Shown: positions 36,161 through 44,933, counted from the stretch's first letter. The stretch: DNA of 64,000 nt from Bryobacter sp. (GCA_022843605.1 JALHNI010000006.1:31072-95071), one strand, 5' to 3'. Numbers and translations are program-made. Notes: a model not told the origin generated them from the letters alone.

Positions 36161-37177
36161 ATGCCCGGCATTGCGAACTCGCAAAACGAAACTGACTCGG
36201 CTAAAGCCGGAATCCAGACGGTAGCGCTGGAGGATCAGCTCGCCTCTGCCCTTGGGGGCAGCACGGCTGAGCCGTGGCTTCAGGCCTTTATTCGCAACAT
36301 CAAAGAGACGATCAATCCTCCAGTTTTACCCCCCCTAGAGGTGACGTCCAAACCCGTTCCGGTTAAGGATATCTGGAGCGGCGCGGAAAACGTCGGCCGG
36401 TCCCGGTTTCTTTCGCTAGGAATTCATGCGTTGGTGATCGGTGCGCTGCTCATTCTGGGAACGAGTCCAACGATCCAGAAGATGGCCAAAGACTCTGTTT
36501 CGCTAATCGCACCGGATCTATCCCCCTATAAACCGGCCCCGCAGAAGAAGAACACCATGGGTGGCGGCGGAGGCGGCGGAGATCGTTCGCCGACACCGGC
36601 GAGCAAAGGCAAACTGCCTAGGATTGCCCCTCGGCAATTTACCCCCCCGATGGCGGTGGTGAATAACCCCAAGCCCAAACTGGTGATGGAGCCGACGCTG
36701 GTGATCCAGCCCGACGCCAACCTGCCCCAGGTGAATATGCCCGTGCTGGGCGATCCGCTTTCCGGCGTGAAGATGGCCTCTAATGGCCCTGGCTCCGGTG
36801 GCGGAATCGGCTCTGGCCCAGGCGGGGGCGTGGGCTCAGGCGGCGGCCCTGGCTTTGGACCGGGCTCCGGCGGCAACACTGGCGGCGGCGCCTACAAGAT
36901 CGGTGGTGGCGTCTCGGCGCCGGCGGTGATCCTGAAGGTGGAGCCGGAGTATTCGGAAGAAGCGCGCAAGGCGAAGTTCCAAGGTACGGTGCTGCTCTCG
37001 GTCGTCGTTGACGAAAAGGGTAATCCGCGCGATCTCCGCGTGGTCCGTCCGCTGGGCCTAGGCCTTGACGAAAAGGCAATTGAGGCCGTAATGAAGTGGC
37101 GCTTCCGGCCGGGCTTGAAAGACGGCCGAGCCGTCCCGGTCTCGGCTTACGTCGAAGTCAACTTCCGTCTGTTGTAG
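36161..37177 (+). CDS. tonB: TonB-family energy transducer with glycine-rich linker
   Basis: 338 residues. A cytoplasmic N-terminal segment (~90 residues), one membrane helix (FLSLGIHALVIGALLILGT), a long spacer with lysines, prolines and two glycine/serine-rich stretches (about residues 128-138 and 205-250), and a C-terminal TonB domain (PEYSEEARKAKFQGTVLLSVVVDEKGNP; AIEAVMKWRFRPGLKDGR). It carries proton-motive energy from ExbB/ExbD to outer-membrane receptors; no exbBD is adjacent. RBS GAGGTAGGA precedes the ATG. Its 3' end overlaps the convergent Cys-rich gene by 20 nt. Confidence 0.85.
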   Translation: MPGIANSQNETDSAKAGIQTVALEDQLASALGGSTAEPWLQAFIRNIKETINPPVLPPLEVTSKPVPVKDIWSGAENVGRSRFLSLGIHALVIGALLILGTSPTIQKMAKDSVSLIAPDLSPYKPAPQKKNTMGGGGGGGDRSPTPASKGKLPRIAPRQFTPPMAVVNNPKPKLVMEPTLVIQPDANLPQVNMPVLGDPLSGVKMASNGPGSGGGIGSGPGGGVGSGGGPGFGPGSGGNTGGGAYKIGGGVSAPAVILKVEPEYSEEARKAKFQGTVLLSVVVDEKGNPRDLRVVRPLGLGLDEKAIEAVMKWRFRPGLKDGRAVPVSAYVEVNFRLL

Positions 37178-37766
37178 GCTGCTGCATGGCGGCAGCCATA
37201 GACGAGACCCATCCTCGCAGCCAGTCCACATACGCCCGGCTCTTGGGCCGCTGATTGTTGTAATGCATCTCTTCCCGTTGAAAGAACGCCAGGATGCGGA
37301 CCACGTCAGAATCGCTGAAAACCGCCCCTTCAGCGGACGCCTTGGCGTGAAACTCGACGAAGCGTTCCTCAAATTCGGCTCTCAGCGAGGCGGGAGTTTC
37401 GGCCAAGTCGGATTCTTCAGGCAAACCGCGGCGCTTCTGAATCATGGCGGCCACGGCTTCACGAACGTCAAGGTCAAGGGCATTGGCCTTTACCGAAGCG
37501 AAAAACAACATCCCCACCATGGTGAGTAGCAGCGGTTCCTGGCTTCGCAGGAAGCGCTCGCCGGTATCGAGATCCTGATTCGGGTAATCGGCCGGCAGTT
37601 CAAAGACCGGCTCGCGCTCGCGAGCCTGCAGCAGGTACTCACAGTCGAACGGACAGACGAGGGAGCGTTCGCGCTCTTCGCCACAGCAGGGTGCGCAGAT
37701 ATCCGCGTTGAGAGCCGGGCAGTGCCGGCGCGGCGGGCGCTGGTGACAAAGGTTGCAGTTCGGCAT
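37158..37766 (-). CDS. Conserved protein with an N-terminal Cys-rich zinc-like region
   Basis: 202 residues. The first 45 residues carry many cysteines and histidines (CNLCHQ, HCPALNADICAPCCGEER, CPFDCEYL), suggestive of a zinc-binding fold; the remainder is mostly alpha-helical without cysteine. It starts directly at the stop of the upstream propeller gene (TAATG junction), so it is the last gene of the heme operon transcript. Function unknown. A metal-binding or regulator role is possible. Confidence 0.55.
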   Translation of the reverse strand: MPNCNLCHQRPPRRHCPALNADICAPCCGEERERSLVCPFDCEYLLQAREREPVFELPADYPNQDLDTGERFLRSQEPLLLTMVGMLFFASVKANALDLDVREAVAAMIQKRRGLPEESDLAETPASLRAEFEERFVEFHAKASAEGAVFSDSDVVRILAFFQREEMHYNNQRPKSRAYVDWLRGWVSSMAAAMQQPTTDGS

Positions 37767-38881
37767 TAGCTGGTGGTCATTCCAATGGCGGCGCTGACGG
37801 GTGCGGAGCCCACGGGCACAAGGTGAAAGAGGGGCGCAGAACGGTCCCGGCGAATCACTTTGGTGAAGCGGCTGGTGCTCAGGACAGCCATGTCACCGGA
37901 GGACTGGTTCAGCACGAGGGCAAACTGGTCGTCCGGCGTGACGATGATCTGTCCCGGACCCTGGCCCACGGGCACCGCGCCAACGATGCGCTGCGTGGGG
38001 ACGTCGATCACGGTGACGGTGTTCGAAGTGGGATTGGCCACGAAGAGGTAGGCCGGGTTGCGGCTGGCCGCCATGGCTCCAGGTTGGTGCCCGGCAAGCA
38101 GGGTGGCCGCGACCTGGCTTTGAAACGGATAGACAATGGCGACGGCATCCGCGCCCTCGCCGGTGATGAAGAGCTGGCCAAGGTCGGCAGTAAAGCAGAA
38201 ACGGTCAGGCCGGATGGCGAGAGGGAGATTGACGACGAGTTTGCCGGTCTGGGTGTCGACGAGGGCGAGGAGCCGTTCACCGGGGAGACCAGCAAGAATC
38301 CAAGCGCCATTCTTCAGGAAGCGCAGGGTGGCGGCAGGTGAGCTCATCTTGACGCGCCGGATCAACTGCCGGGTGGCCAGGTCGATGACGGCCACTTCGC
38401 CGGTGCCAGCCAAGCTACAGGTGGCATGGGGAGTTTCCAGGGAGACATCGAAATCGACGGCGGGCGACGGAAGCGGAATCCTGCCGACGATGTTGAAGTC
38501 TTTGCGGTTCACCAGAACAACTTGCGATTTCGACGCCAGGCAAAGCAGGCTTTGGTCATGCGAAATGCGCAGCGCCCGGGCGCCTTGCCCCACGGCGACA
38601 CGGCGTGTGACCTGGCGTTTAGCAACGCTCACTTCATGCAGCAAACCGTCGGCGGCGGAGAGCGCATAGATGTTGCGGCGGGAGGGTGAAGCAAGGACTT
38701 CGGTGGGGTCAGCGTCGAGGGGGATGCGTCCGGCCAGGGTGAACACGGCCAAGTCAATGACGGCGATGGCCCGGCCCTCACTGTTGGCGACGAAGACGTA
38801 GCTGTTGGCGAGCGGCTCGGAACGTCCACAGCCGGAGAGGGCGGCGGCGGAAGCGGCGACGAACTCACGGCGGGAAGTCAT
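37766..38881 (-). CDS. Exported YncE-like beta-propeller protein
   Basis: 371 residues. The N-terminus has SRREF and a hydrophobic stretch ending LSGC, so it may be a Tat-exported lipoprotein. The rest is seven-bladed propeller-like repeats (VVLVNRKDFNIVGRI; GEVAVIDLATRQLIRRV; NTVTVIDVPTQRIVGAVP). Such proteins bind ligands or partner proteins in the periplasm. It overlaps hemG by 4 nt (ATGA junction) and therefore is part of the same transcript, but its tie to heme is unclear. Confidence 0.7.
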   Translation of the reverse strand: MTSRREFVAASAAALSGCGRSEPLANSYVFVANSEGRAIAVIDLAVFTLAGRIPLDADPTEVLASPSRRNIYALSAADGLLHEVSVAKRQVTRRVAVGQGARALRISHDQSLLCLASKSQVVLVNRKDFNIVGRIPLPSPAVDFDVSLETPHATCSLAGTGEVAVIDLATRQLIRRVKMSSPAATLRFLKNGAWILAGLPGERLLALVDTQTGKLVVNLPLAIRPDRFCFTADLGQLFITGEGADAVAIVYPFQSQVAATLLAGHQPGAMAASRNPAYLFVANPTSNTVTVIDVPTQRIVGAVPVGQGPGQIIVTPDDQFALVLNQSSGDMAVLSTSRFTKVIRRDRSAPLFHLVPVGSAPVSAAIGMTTS

Positions 38882-40239
38882 TTCAGGATCGCCTTGACGG
38901 TATCACGGGCGAGTTGGATGCAATCGGGGATGCCAATGCCGCGGTAGGCGTTGCCGATGAGGTGCAGGCCGGGATGGAGGCGCGCACGCTCTTCGACTTG
39001 GCGAATGCGGGCAGCGTGGCCAACGGTGTATTGGGCCATGGATCGCGGCCAGCGCGAGATGGTGGAAAAAGCAGGCGTGGCGGTGAGCCCAAGCAGGCGC
39101 TGGAGGTCCGCGCGTGTGGCGGCGAGGACGTCATCGTCGGACTGCTGGAGAACGGATGCGCGTCCGGCCCCTCCCAGGAAGCAGCGCAGCAAAGAGGTGC
39201 CCTCCGGCGCACGGTGGGGGAACTTACGTCCCACGTAGGTGCAGGCGACGAGCGATTCGCGCTCCTTGGCCGGTACCAGAAAGCCGAAGCCGGTGAGGGG
39301 CTGAGCAAGATCGGCGTTGCGATAGCCAAGGGCGACGGTCATGGAGGAGCTGTAGTCCACCTGGGAGAGCAAGTCGCGCAATTCGGGGGCGGCGGTGGCG
39401 AGCAAGTCAGCGGCAGCCCAGGCCGGCGTCGCCAGAATCAAATTGCGGGTTGCGAGCCAGTCGCCGCCGACGAGAACTTCGAAGCCATCGGGAAGAAAAC
39501 GGAGCTGATCGACGGGACGATGAATGCGTTCATTGCCGGCCGAACGGACGTCGAGTGCCTTGACGAGATCATGCAGGCCGCCTTTCAGAGTGCGGAAAAG
39601 GCTACCGCCGGCCGCGGGCCCTTGCTTGCGGCTGGCCAGAGTCCCCTTGGTGAGGCTACCGTACTTGCGCTCCAGATCGACAAAGCGGGTGAGCGTACTG
39701 CTCATCGACAGGTCAGCCGGATCGCCGCCGTAGACACCGGAGAGAAGAGGTTCGGCGAGATAGTCGACCGCTTCCTGGCCGTAGTGGTCGCGGATGAAGT
39801 CGGCGACGGAGCGCTCCGGCAGGTCCACCATGGGGGGCTTTCGGAAATACTCGAGACCCATCTTGATCTTGGTGCCCCAACTGAGCAGGGGGGTGGTGAC
39901 CATGGGCCAGATTTTGGTAGGCACCATCATCATGAGTCCGTCGGGCATGGGGACCATGCGGCCGTGACGCCGGATGAAGGTAACGCGCTGATGGTCGTTC
40001 GAGTCGATGAGGTCGGCGCCGAGGCCGACTTCCTTGATGAGCTCGGTGGCCGCGGGTTTCGCCGCAAGAAAGCTGTCGGGGCCGCTTTCGATGACGCAAC
40101 CGTCCAGGTGGCGAGTCTGCATGACGCCGCCGAGCGTGGCTTCACGCTCGATGAGCGTAGCCGCGCGGCCGGCCTTGGCGAGGGCATAGGCGGCGGTGAG
40201 ACCGCTGATGCCGCCGCCGATGATGATGACGTCGCGCAC
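38878..40239 (-). CDS. hemG: Protoporphyrinogen oxidase (FAD-dependent, HemG/HemY type)
   Basis: 453 residues. An FAD-binding GxGxxG start (IIIGGGISGLTAAYALAKAG), substrate-pocket residues in a typical amine-oxidase fold (GGVMQTRHLDGCVIESGPDSF), and the C-terminal FAD motif (HLIGNAYRGIGIPDCI) mark the oxygen-dependent type. It oxidises protoporphyrinogen IX, the next-to-last heme step. Length is normal. It lies 14 nt downstream of hemE on the same strand and overlaps the propeller gene start. Confidence 0.88.
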   Translation of the reverse strand: MRDVIIIGGGISGLTAAYALAKAGRAATLIEREATLGGVMQTRHLDGCVIESGPDSFLAAKPAATELIKEVGLGADLIDSNDHQRVTFIRRHGRMVPMPDGLMMMVPTKIWPMVTTPLLSWGTKIKMGLEYFRKPPMVDLPERSVADFIRDHYGQEAVDYLAEPLLSGVYGGDPADLSMSSTLTRFVDLERKYGSLTKGTLASRKQGPAAGGSLFRTLKGGLHDLVKALDVRSAGNERIHRPVDQLRFLPDGFEVLVGGDWLATRNLILATPAWAAADLLATAAPELRDLLSQVDYSSSMTVALGYRNADLAQPLTGFGFLVPAKERESLVACTYVGRKFPHRAPEGTSLLRCFLGGAGRASVLQQSDDDVLAATRADLQRLLGLTATPAFSTISRWPRSMAQYTVGHAARIRQVEERARLHPGLHLIGNAYRGIGIPDCIQLARDTVKAILK

Positions 40240-40253
40240 GCCCGGAGAACCGC

Positions 40254-41276
40254 CTAGAGCCGGAACTCGCGGACGATTTCGACGGCAGCTTTCACGTTCT
40301 CCACCGGCGTCTCAGGAAGAATGCCGTGGCCCAGATTGAAGATGTGTCCGGGACGGGAACCGGTGCGCCGAAGCAGATCGTGAATGCGGGTGCGCAATTC
40401 AGGGAGCGGCGCGAAGAGCACCGCGGGATCGAGGTTGCCCTGAATGGCCGAGCGGTAGCTGATCTCGGACCAAGCCTGATCGATGTTGATGCGCCAGTCG
40501 ATGCCGAGGACGTCGCCGCCGGCCGCGTGCAGTTCCTTGAAGAAGCCGCCGGTGCCGGTACCAAAGTGGATGACCGGGACGCCAGTGGCGCGAATGCGTT
40601 CGATGAGGGCGCGCGAGTATTGCGCGACGTAGCGGACGTAGTCGTCCGGACCGAGGGCGCCCACCCAGCTATCGAAGACCTGAATCGTGCGCGCGCCGGA
40701 GGCGACCTGCATCACCGCAAACTGACCGAGAACATCGACGAGTTTGCCCATCAGGCGGCGCCAGAGGGTTTCGTCACCATACATGAGTTTCTTGGTCTCG
40801 ATGAAGTTGCGCGACGGGCCGCCTTCAATCATGTAGCTGGCGAGAGTGAACGGGCAACCGACAAAGCCGATGACGGGCACGCGGCCGGCCAGGGCGCGCG
40901 TGACGAGTTGGATCGACTCGCCGACGTAACCCAGGTCGTCGGTGTTCGAAATGGACAGCGAATCGATGTCGTTCGAGGTGCGGACAGGGTTGTCGATGTG
41001 CGGACCTTCGCCGGCCCGGAACTCAAGTTTCAGGCCCATCGGCTCTACCGGCAACAGCAGGTCGGCAAAGATGATGGCGGCGTCGACGTCGAGCACTTCC
41101 ACCGGCTGCAGCGTGACTTGAGCAGCGAGTTCGGGCTTCTTGCAAAGTTCGAGAATGGTGTTCTTCGCCCGCAGATCACGGTACTGTTTCATGTACCGGC
41201 CCGCTTGCCGCATGAACCACACGGGACGGACATCGGTCGGCCGGCGCCGGCAGGCGTCGAGGAATCGGCTACTCAT
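40254..41276 (-). CDS. hemE: Uroporphyrinogen decarboxylase
   Basis: 340 residues from ATG 41276, chosen because the family starts at SSRFLDACRRRPTDVRPVWFM; the ATG overlaps the apbE stop by 4 nt (ATGA). RPVWFMRQAGRY is the signature active-site strand; the Asp in FADLLLP and the GFVGCPFTLASYMIEGG loop are also present. It decarboxylates uroporphyrinogen III to coproporphyrinogen III. The rest of the heme pathway is not in the window. Confidence 0.93.
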   Translation of the reverse strand: MSSRFLDACRRRPTDVRPVWFMRQAGRYMKQYRDLRAKNTILELCKKPELAAQVTLQPVEVLDVDAAIIFADLLLPVEPMGLKLEFRAGEGPHIDNPVRTSNDIDSLSISNTDDLGYVGESIQLVTRALAGRVPVIGFVGCPFTLASYMIEGGPSRNFIETKKLMYGDETLWRRLMGKLVDVLGQFAVMQVASGARTIQVFDSWVGALGPDDYVRYVAQYSRALIERIRATGVPVIHFGTGTGGFFKELHAAGGDVLGIDWRINIDQAWSEISYRSAIQGNLDPAVLFAPLPELRTRIHDLLRRTGSRPGHIFNLGHGILPETPVENVKAAVEIVREFRL

Positions 41277-42292
41277 TGGAGCCACGCGCATTTGGGTTCC
41301 CATCCGTCTTCGCACGCGAAAGCGCGAAAACTCTTTAGATCTTGATTACGGGCCTGGGCTTGGGCGAACCACGCGCGGCCATTGACGTAAAGCGGTTTGG
41401 TCCAGGCTTCGCTATCGATCGCGCGCGGCGCGATGATGCTGACCGACAGCATGCCTTCGGCCGGGTATCCGGTGCGAGGGTTCATGATGTGACTGTAGAG
41501 GTGTTTGCCGACCACGAAGAACTTTTCGTAGTTGCCGGAGGTGGACAGGCTTTCGTCCTTCAACAGCACTTCGGCGACTGGGCGCTGGCGGTTCTTGGGG
41601 TCGCTGATGGTGACCTTCCAGCCGGCTTCGCCGGGCGGGGTCCCCAGCGCATAAACGGTGCTGGTGGACGCGGAAACGAAAGCCGAACGAATGCCGGCTT
41701 CGCGGAGAATTTTCACGATCTGGTCCACTGCATAACCCTTGCCAATGCCGCCCGGGTCAATCGACATGCCGGGCCGGCGAAACTTCACTGTCCGTTGGCC
41801 GGTATCCGGTACGGTGGCGAGTTCTACGTGGTTCCAGCCGAGATTAGCGAGCGCAGCTCGAATCTCCGCCCGGTGTGGCAGGCGGCCGGAACCTTTATAA
41901 AATCCCCAAACCTTCATGAGCGGGCCAACGGTGATGTCGAAAGATCCTTCACTTCGCCGGCTGTACTCAAGGCAGGCGGATAACAAGTGGTAACTCTCCT
42001 GAGAGATAGCCACCGGTCGACTGGCGGCGAAGCGATTGATTTCGCTCCACTCACTGGTCGTTTTGTAGTTGGAAAGAAGCTGATCTAATCGCCGCACCTC
42101 GTCGAATGCCGCTTCAGATGCCGCTTCCAACTGGTAGCGATCCGGGCCATAGAGTACCAGGGAGTAAGTACCTCCCATTGCGTCCAGGTTTGCTTCAAAC
42201 CGGAGCAATTCTCCGGCCAAAAGCGCTTGGCACAACCATAAAACTAGCACAGTTTGTATCAGTTGGCGGGAAAATGAACGTCTTTTCAACAC
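41273..42292 (-). CDS. apbE: FAD:protein FMN transferase ApbE
   Basis: 339 residues. An N-terminal hydrophobic export segment (VLVLWLCQALLAGE) is followed by the ApbE fold: ANLDAMGGTYSLVLYG, LDQLLSNYKTTSEWSEIN, FDITVGPLMKVWGFY, SIDPGGIGKGYAVD and SHIMNPRTGYPAEG, then SEAWTKPLYV. The Mg2+ and FAD residues in DPGGIGKG and NPRTG are intact. It attaches FMN covalently to exported flavoproteins such as RnfG or NqrC types; no target protein is in view. It heads an operon with hemE, hemG, the propeller and the Cys-rich gene. Confidence 0.88.
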   Translation of the reverse strand: MLKRRSFSRQLIQTVLVLWLCQALLAGELLRFEANLDAMGGTYSLVLYGPDRYQLEAASEAAFDEVRRLDQLLSNYKTTSEWSEINRFAASRPVAISQESYHLLSACLEYSRRSEGSFDITVGPLMKVWGFYKGSGRLPHRAEIRAALANLGWNHVELATVPDTGQRTVKFRRPGMSIDPGGIGKGYAVDQIVKILREAGIRSAFVSASTSTVYALGTPPGEAGWKVTISDPKNRQRPVAEVLLKDESLSTSGNYEKFFVVGKHLYSHIMNPRTGYPAEGMLSVSIIAPRAIDSEAWTKPLYVNGRAWFAQAQARNQDLKSFRAFACEDGWEPKCAWLQ

Positions 42293-42611
42293 GGTTCGGC
42301 CAGGGCGGGTGCCTGTCTCTTCATTGAATCAAGTTCATCTTCGGGAATCAACGGTTTCAGATGGCCCAATTTGGTCCCGCAGAGGTGGGGGGCATGCAGG
42401 TCTATGCCTAAGTTACTTGTTTATATGAATTTAGGAATGAAAAGACGAATGGCGGCGCTGATGAGACGCCAAGGGTCAAAGTACTAGGCTAAGAATCCTG
42501 TTTCTGGGCCAAAATCGGGGCAAACCCCGGTAGGGCCTAGTCCTGGGCCGCACCGCACCCGGGGTCCATACGCTGATCGGCAGTTGGGATCGCAAGATCG
42601 AACTAGCCGTT
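42293..42611. other. 319-bp spacer upstream of the poly-serine protein gene
   Basis: Probably regulatory. A perfect hairpin CGGGG-CAAA-CCCCG (about 42516-42529) lies among three GGGCC repeats, and a CAAAGTACTAGGCTAAG segment near 42476-42492 resembles the core of c-di-GMP (GEMM-I) riboswitches, but the remaining conserved parts are missing. No clear sigma70 promoter and no small gene were found. Confidence 0.35.
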
Positions 42612-43901
42612 ATGAAAGTCCTTTTCAACCTCCTGCTTGCCGCTCTGCAGATCCTGATGCTTCTCGCCCTGGCGGGTTGCAGCAACAACGAGGCGAAGCG
42701 TGCAGCCCGCAAAGCGAAGCCCGCCGAGGCCAAGGCCGGGCTCTCGCTGCCGGAGTTAAACGTCGAACGGCAGCACTATCGCAACTCTGTGGTGCCCGGT
42801 GGCGTGGATACGCCGGAGGAGATGCGGCAGCGGATGAAGTCGGATCCGGTGGTCCGCGCACACTACGGCGGATTGGATCCCAACCGGATGCGCCCGGTGC
42901 GCCAGACGCAGGACGACAGCTACTACGTTTCCTACCGGGTGGGCAATCAGATTTTTTGGACGACGCGCAAGGTGCCGGTGAAGAAGGGCGAACTGGTGCT
43001 GACAGACGGCGTGGAGTGCGTACGGGGACGTTGCGGAAATCGGATGTCGAAGACGCCACGGATGCCGGCGCTCGCTGCGGCGGAACCGGATCCGGCGGTT
43101 TTCGACCAGGCCGTGACCGCGGAGCAGGCGCTCGAGCCGGCCGGCGTCGCCAAGGCACTGGCCTTGCCGCTGGACGGCACGTACCTGTCAATTCCTTTCC
43201 CGATCAACGCGCTGCTCGGAGGACCAGTCGGAGTGGCCCCTCCGGCGGCGGTGGCCGTGGCCGGGCCCGCAGTGGTGGGCGGTGGCGGCACGCCCGGAGG
43301 CGCCGGTGCGCCAGGAGCCGGCGGAGGCGAGGGGCCCTCGGGAGTCATGTCCTGGCCGGCGCAGCCCTATCTACTGGGTTGGGGCAACCTGAACAACGCC
43401 GTTCTGCCCCCGACGCCCGTAACCAACACCACGAACACTAACTACTCAACCGTGAGCTATTTTTCGACGGTGGAAGGTTCGACGAGTTCCCTCATCAACG
43501 AATACAAGACGTTCAATGTGGACAACTCGACGTCGACGTGGAACTTCCTCAGCGTGCTCTGCCAGAGTTGTTGCAACGAGAGCTCGAGCAGTTCGAGTTC
43601 GAGTTCGTCATCCTCTTCCTCGTCGTCATCGTCATCGTCATTTTCGTCGTCCTCCAGCTCTTCCAGTTCGGGGGGATCAAGCTCGGGGTCGAGTTCATCG
43701 GGTTCGTCGTCCTCCTCCTCGTCGTCATCTTCGTCTTCAGGATCCTCATCTTCCTCGAGTTCTTCCAGTTCTGGAGGATGGAGCTCAAGTTCGAGTTCGT
43801 CGAGCAGTGGCGGCGCGGAGGTTCCGGAGCCGGGCACACTGGGCCTGGTGGCGGTGGCGCTCGGATTGTCGGTCGCCGTCCAGCGGCGGCGGAAGGGCTA
43901 G
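42612..43901 (+). CDS. Secreted poly-serine protein with lipobox and PEP-CTERM sorting signal
   Basis: 429 residues. The N-terminal signal ends in a lipobox (LALAGC). A soluble middle (residues 40-230) has no recognised domain, then comes a Gly/Ala region. A 76-codon tract from 43581 to 43808 is nearly all serine, broken by Gly, Phe and Trp. The C-terminus is a textbook PEP-CTERM signal: VPEPG, a hydrophobic helix (TLGLVAVALGLSVAV) and QRRRKG. PEP-CTERM proteins are handled by exosortase and often glycosylated on Ser/Thr, so the tract may carry glycans. A lipobox together with PEP-CTERM is unusual. Confidence 0.78.
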   Translation: MKVLFNLLLAALQILMLLALAGCSNNEAKRAARKAKPAEAKAGLSLPELNVERQHYRNSVVPGGVDTPEEMRQRMKSDPVVRAHYGGLDPNRMRPVRQTQDDSYYVSYRVGNQIFWTTRKVPVKKGELVLTDGVECVRGRCGNRMSKTPRMPALAAAEPDPAVFDQAVTAEQALEPAGVAKALALPLDGTYLSIPFPINALLGGPVGVAPPAAVAVAGPAVVGGGGTPGGAGAPGAGGGEGPSGVMSWPAQPYLLGWGNLNNAVLPPTPVTNTTNTNYSTVSYFSTVEGSTSSLINEYKTFNVDNSTSTWNFLSVLCQSCCNESSSSSSSSSSSSSSSSSSSSFSSSSSSSSSGGSSSGSSSSGSSSSSSSSSSSSGSSSSSSSSSSGGWSSSSSSSSSGGAEVPEPGTLGLVAVALGLSVAVQRRRKG

Positions 43902-44911
43902 CGGGGGAGGATCCAATAGCCGGGGCGCGCGCGGACCTGAATCTCAGGGCGTCCATCAATCTTGACGGCTAGCTGGTGGTAGCCCGGCGTATCCAGGTCG
44001 GGCGTGAAGCCGAGAACGTATTGGGTGTGTAGTTCGCCGCTGAGCTTCTCGATGGCGTTCTCCAGGCCCTTCTGCCGGGTGAAGGGGAAGGTGAGACCGC
44101 CGGTTTGTTCTGTAAGCACCTGCGTGGTGTTCACCATGCCCAGGCGCTTCAACTCCATCAGCCCGCCGAGAATGTCCGCGCGTCCTTCTAGAGGAACATA
44201 GTTAGGATCGCCGGGAGTGACATTCGGAGTGGCGGGGCCACGACGGCGGGGTGAGGATTGAGCGGACTTCTGCGTGAAGCCAGTCCGGAAGGCGGAATAC
44301 GTAGCGGCGTAGACCGTCACGCCGGCTTTTTGTGCGGCCAACAAGAGGGTATCGAGGCCGGTTTCACTGCCGCGGTCGCGCGATTCGGAGATCAACAGCA
44401 GCACGCGGCGGGCTTTTCGCTGCTGCAAACGGTCGATACTTTGGCTGGCGGCATCCAGCATACGGGCAGCTTTGGCTTCGCCGGGTTGCAACTTGGCGAA
44501 AGCCTGATCCAACTGATTCGAATCGTGCGTGCATTCGGTGAGCCACTCGACACGCTCGGCAAACGCGACGAGCCCCGCGCAGCCGCGGGCGCCGGTGAGC
44601 AACGGCTGGACCATCGAACTGATTTGGCGAACTTTTTCGAGCACTGGCGCCGAAATGCCTGACGACTGTACGGCGATCATCAGAGCGACTGGCGCCACAC
44701 CTGTGCCGATTGTGTCGACCAGCGCTTTTTGCCGCCTTCCGTTGTCGAGCAGGACGAAACTGCCTGACTCCAGGCCATCCACGGGATGTCCCTTCGCATC
44801 GGTGACCATCACGGGGACGAGCACCAGACGCGACTGGACGTCGAAATTCGCATCCTGAGCAGCCAGTGCCCCGGCCGCCAGCAGCGCAAGCAGGAGTTTC
44901 ATCGGCATCAT
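43898..44911 (-). CDS. VWFA-related exported protein (acidobacterial TIGR03436 type)
   Basis: 337 residues. Signal peptide (LLLALLAAGALAAQ), an Ig-like first domain (LVLVPVMVTDAKGHPVDGLESGSFVLLDNG), and a von Willebrand A-like domain (VALMIAVQSSG, VRQISSMVQPLLTGARGCAGLVAFAERVEWLTECT). The usual MIDAS DxSxS is altered (QSSGIS), so metal binding is doubtful. This domain organisation is typical for Acidobacteria. Its start region has MMPM with no clear RBS, so 44902 is an alternative. It is convergent with the poly-serine protein gene, sharing a CTAG stop overlap. Confidence 0.72.
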   Translation of the reverse strand: MMPMKLLLALLAAGALAAQDANFDVQSRLVLVPVMVTDAKGHPVDGLESGSFVLLDNGRRQKALVDTIGTGVAPVALMIAVQSSGISAPVLEKVRQISSMVQPLLTGARGCAGLVAFAERVEWLTECTHDSNQLDQAFAKLQPGEAKAARMLDAASQSIDRLQQRKARRVLLLISESRDRGSETGLDTLLLAAQKAGVTVYAATYSAFRTGFTQKSAQSSPRRRGPATPNVTPGDPNYVPLEGRADILGGLMELKRLGMVNTTQVLTEQTGGLTFPFTRQKGLENAIEKLSGELHTQYVLGFTPDLDTPGYHQLAVKIDGRPEIQVRARPGYWILPR

Positions 44912-44933
44912 AAGTGCAATTCGAGGGCCATTT

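Noticed and set aside
43457..43837. A Glu/Asp-rich minus-strand frame opposite the poly-serine tract
   Set aside because: It is just the complement of serine codons (TCG/TCC/TCA give Arg/Gly/Glu/Asp-type complements) and has no RBS.
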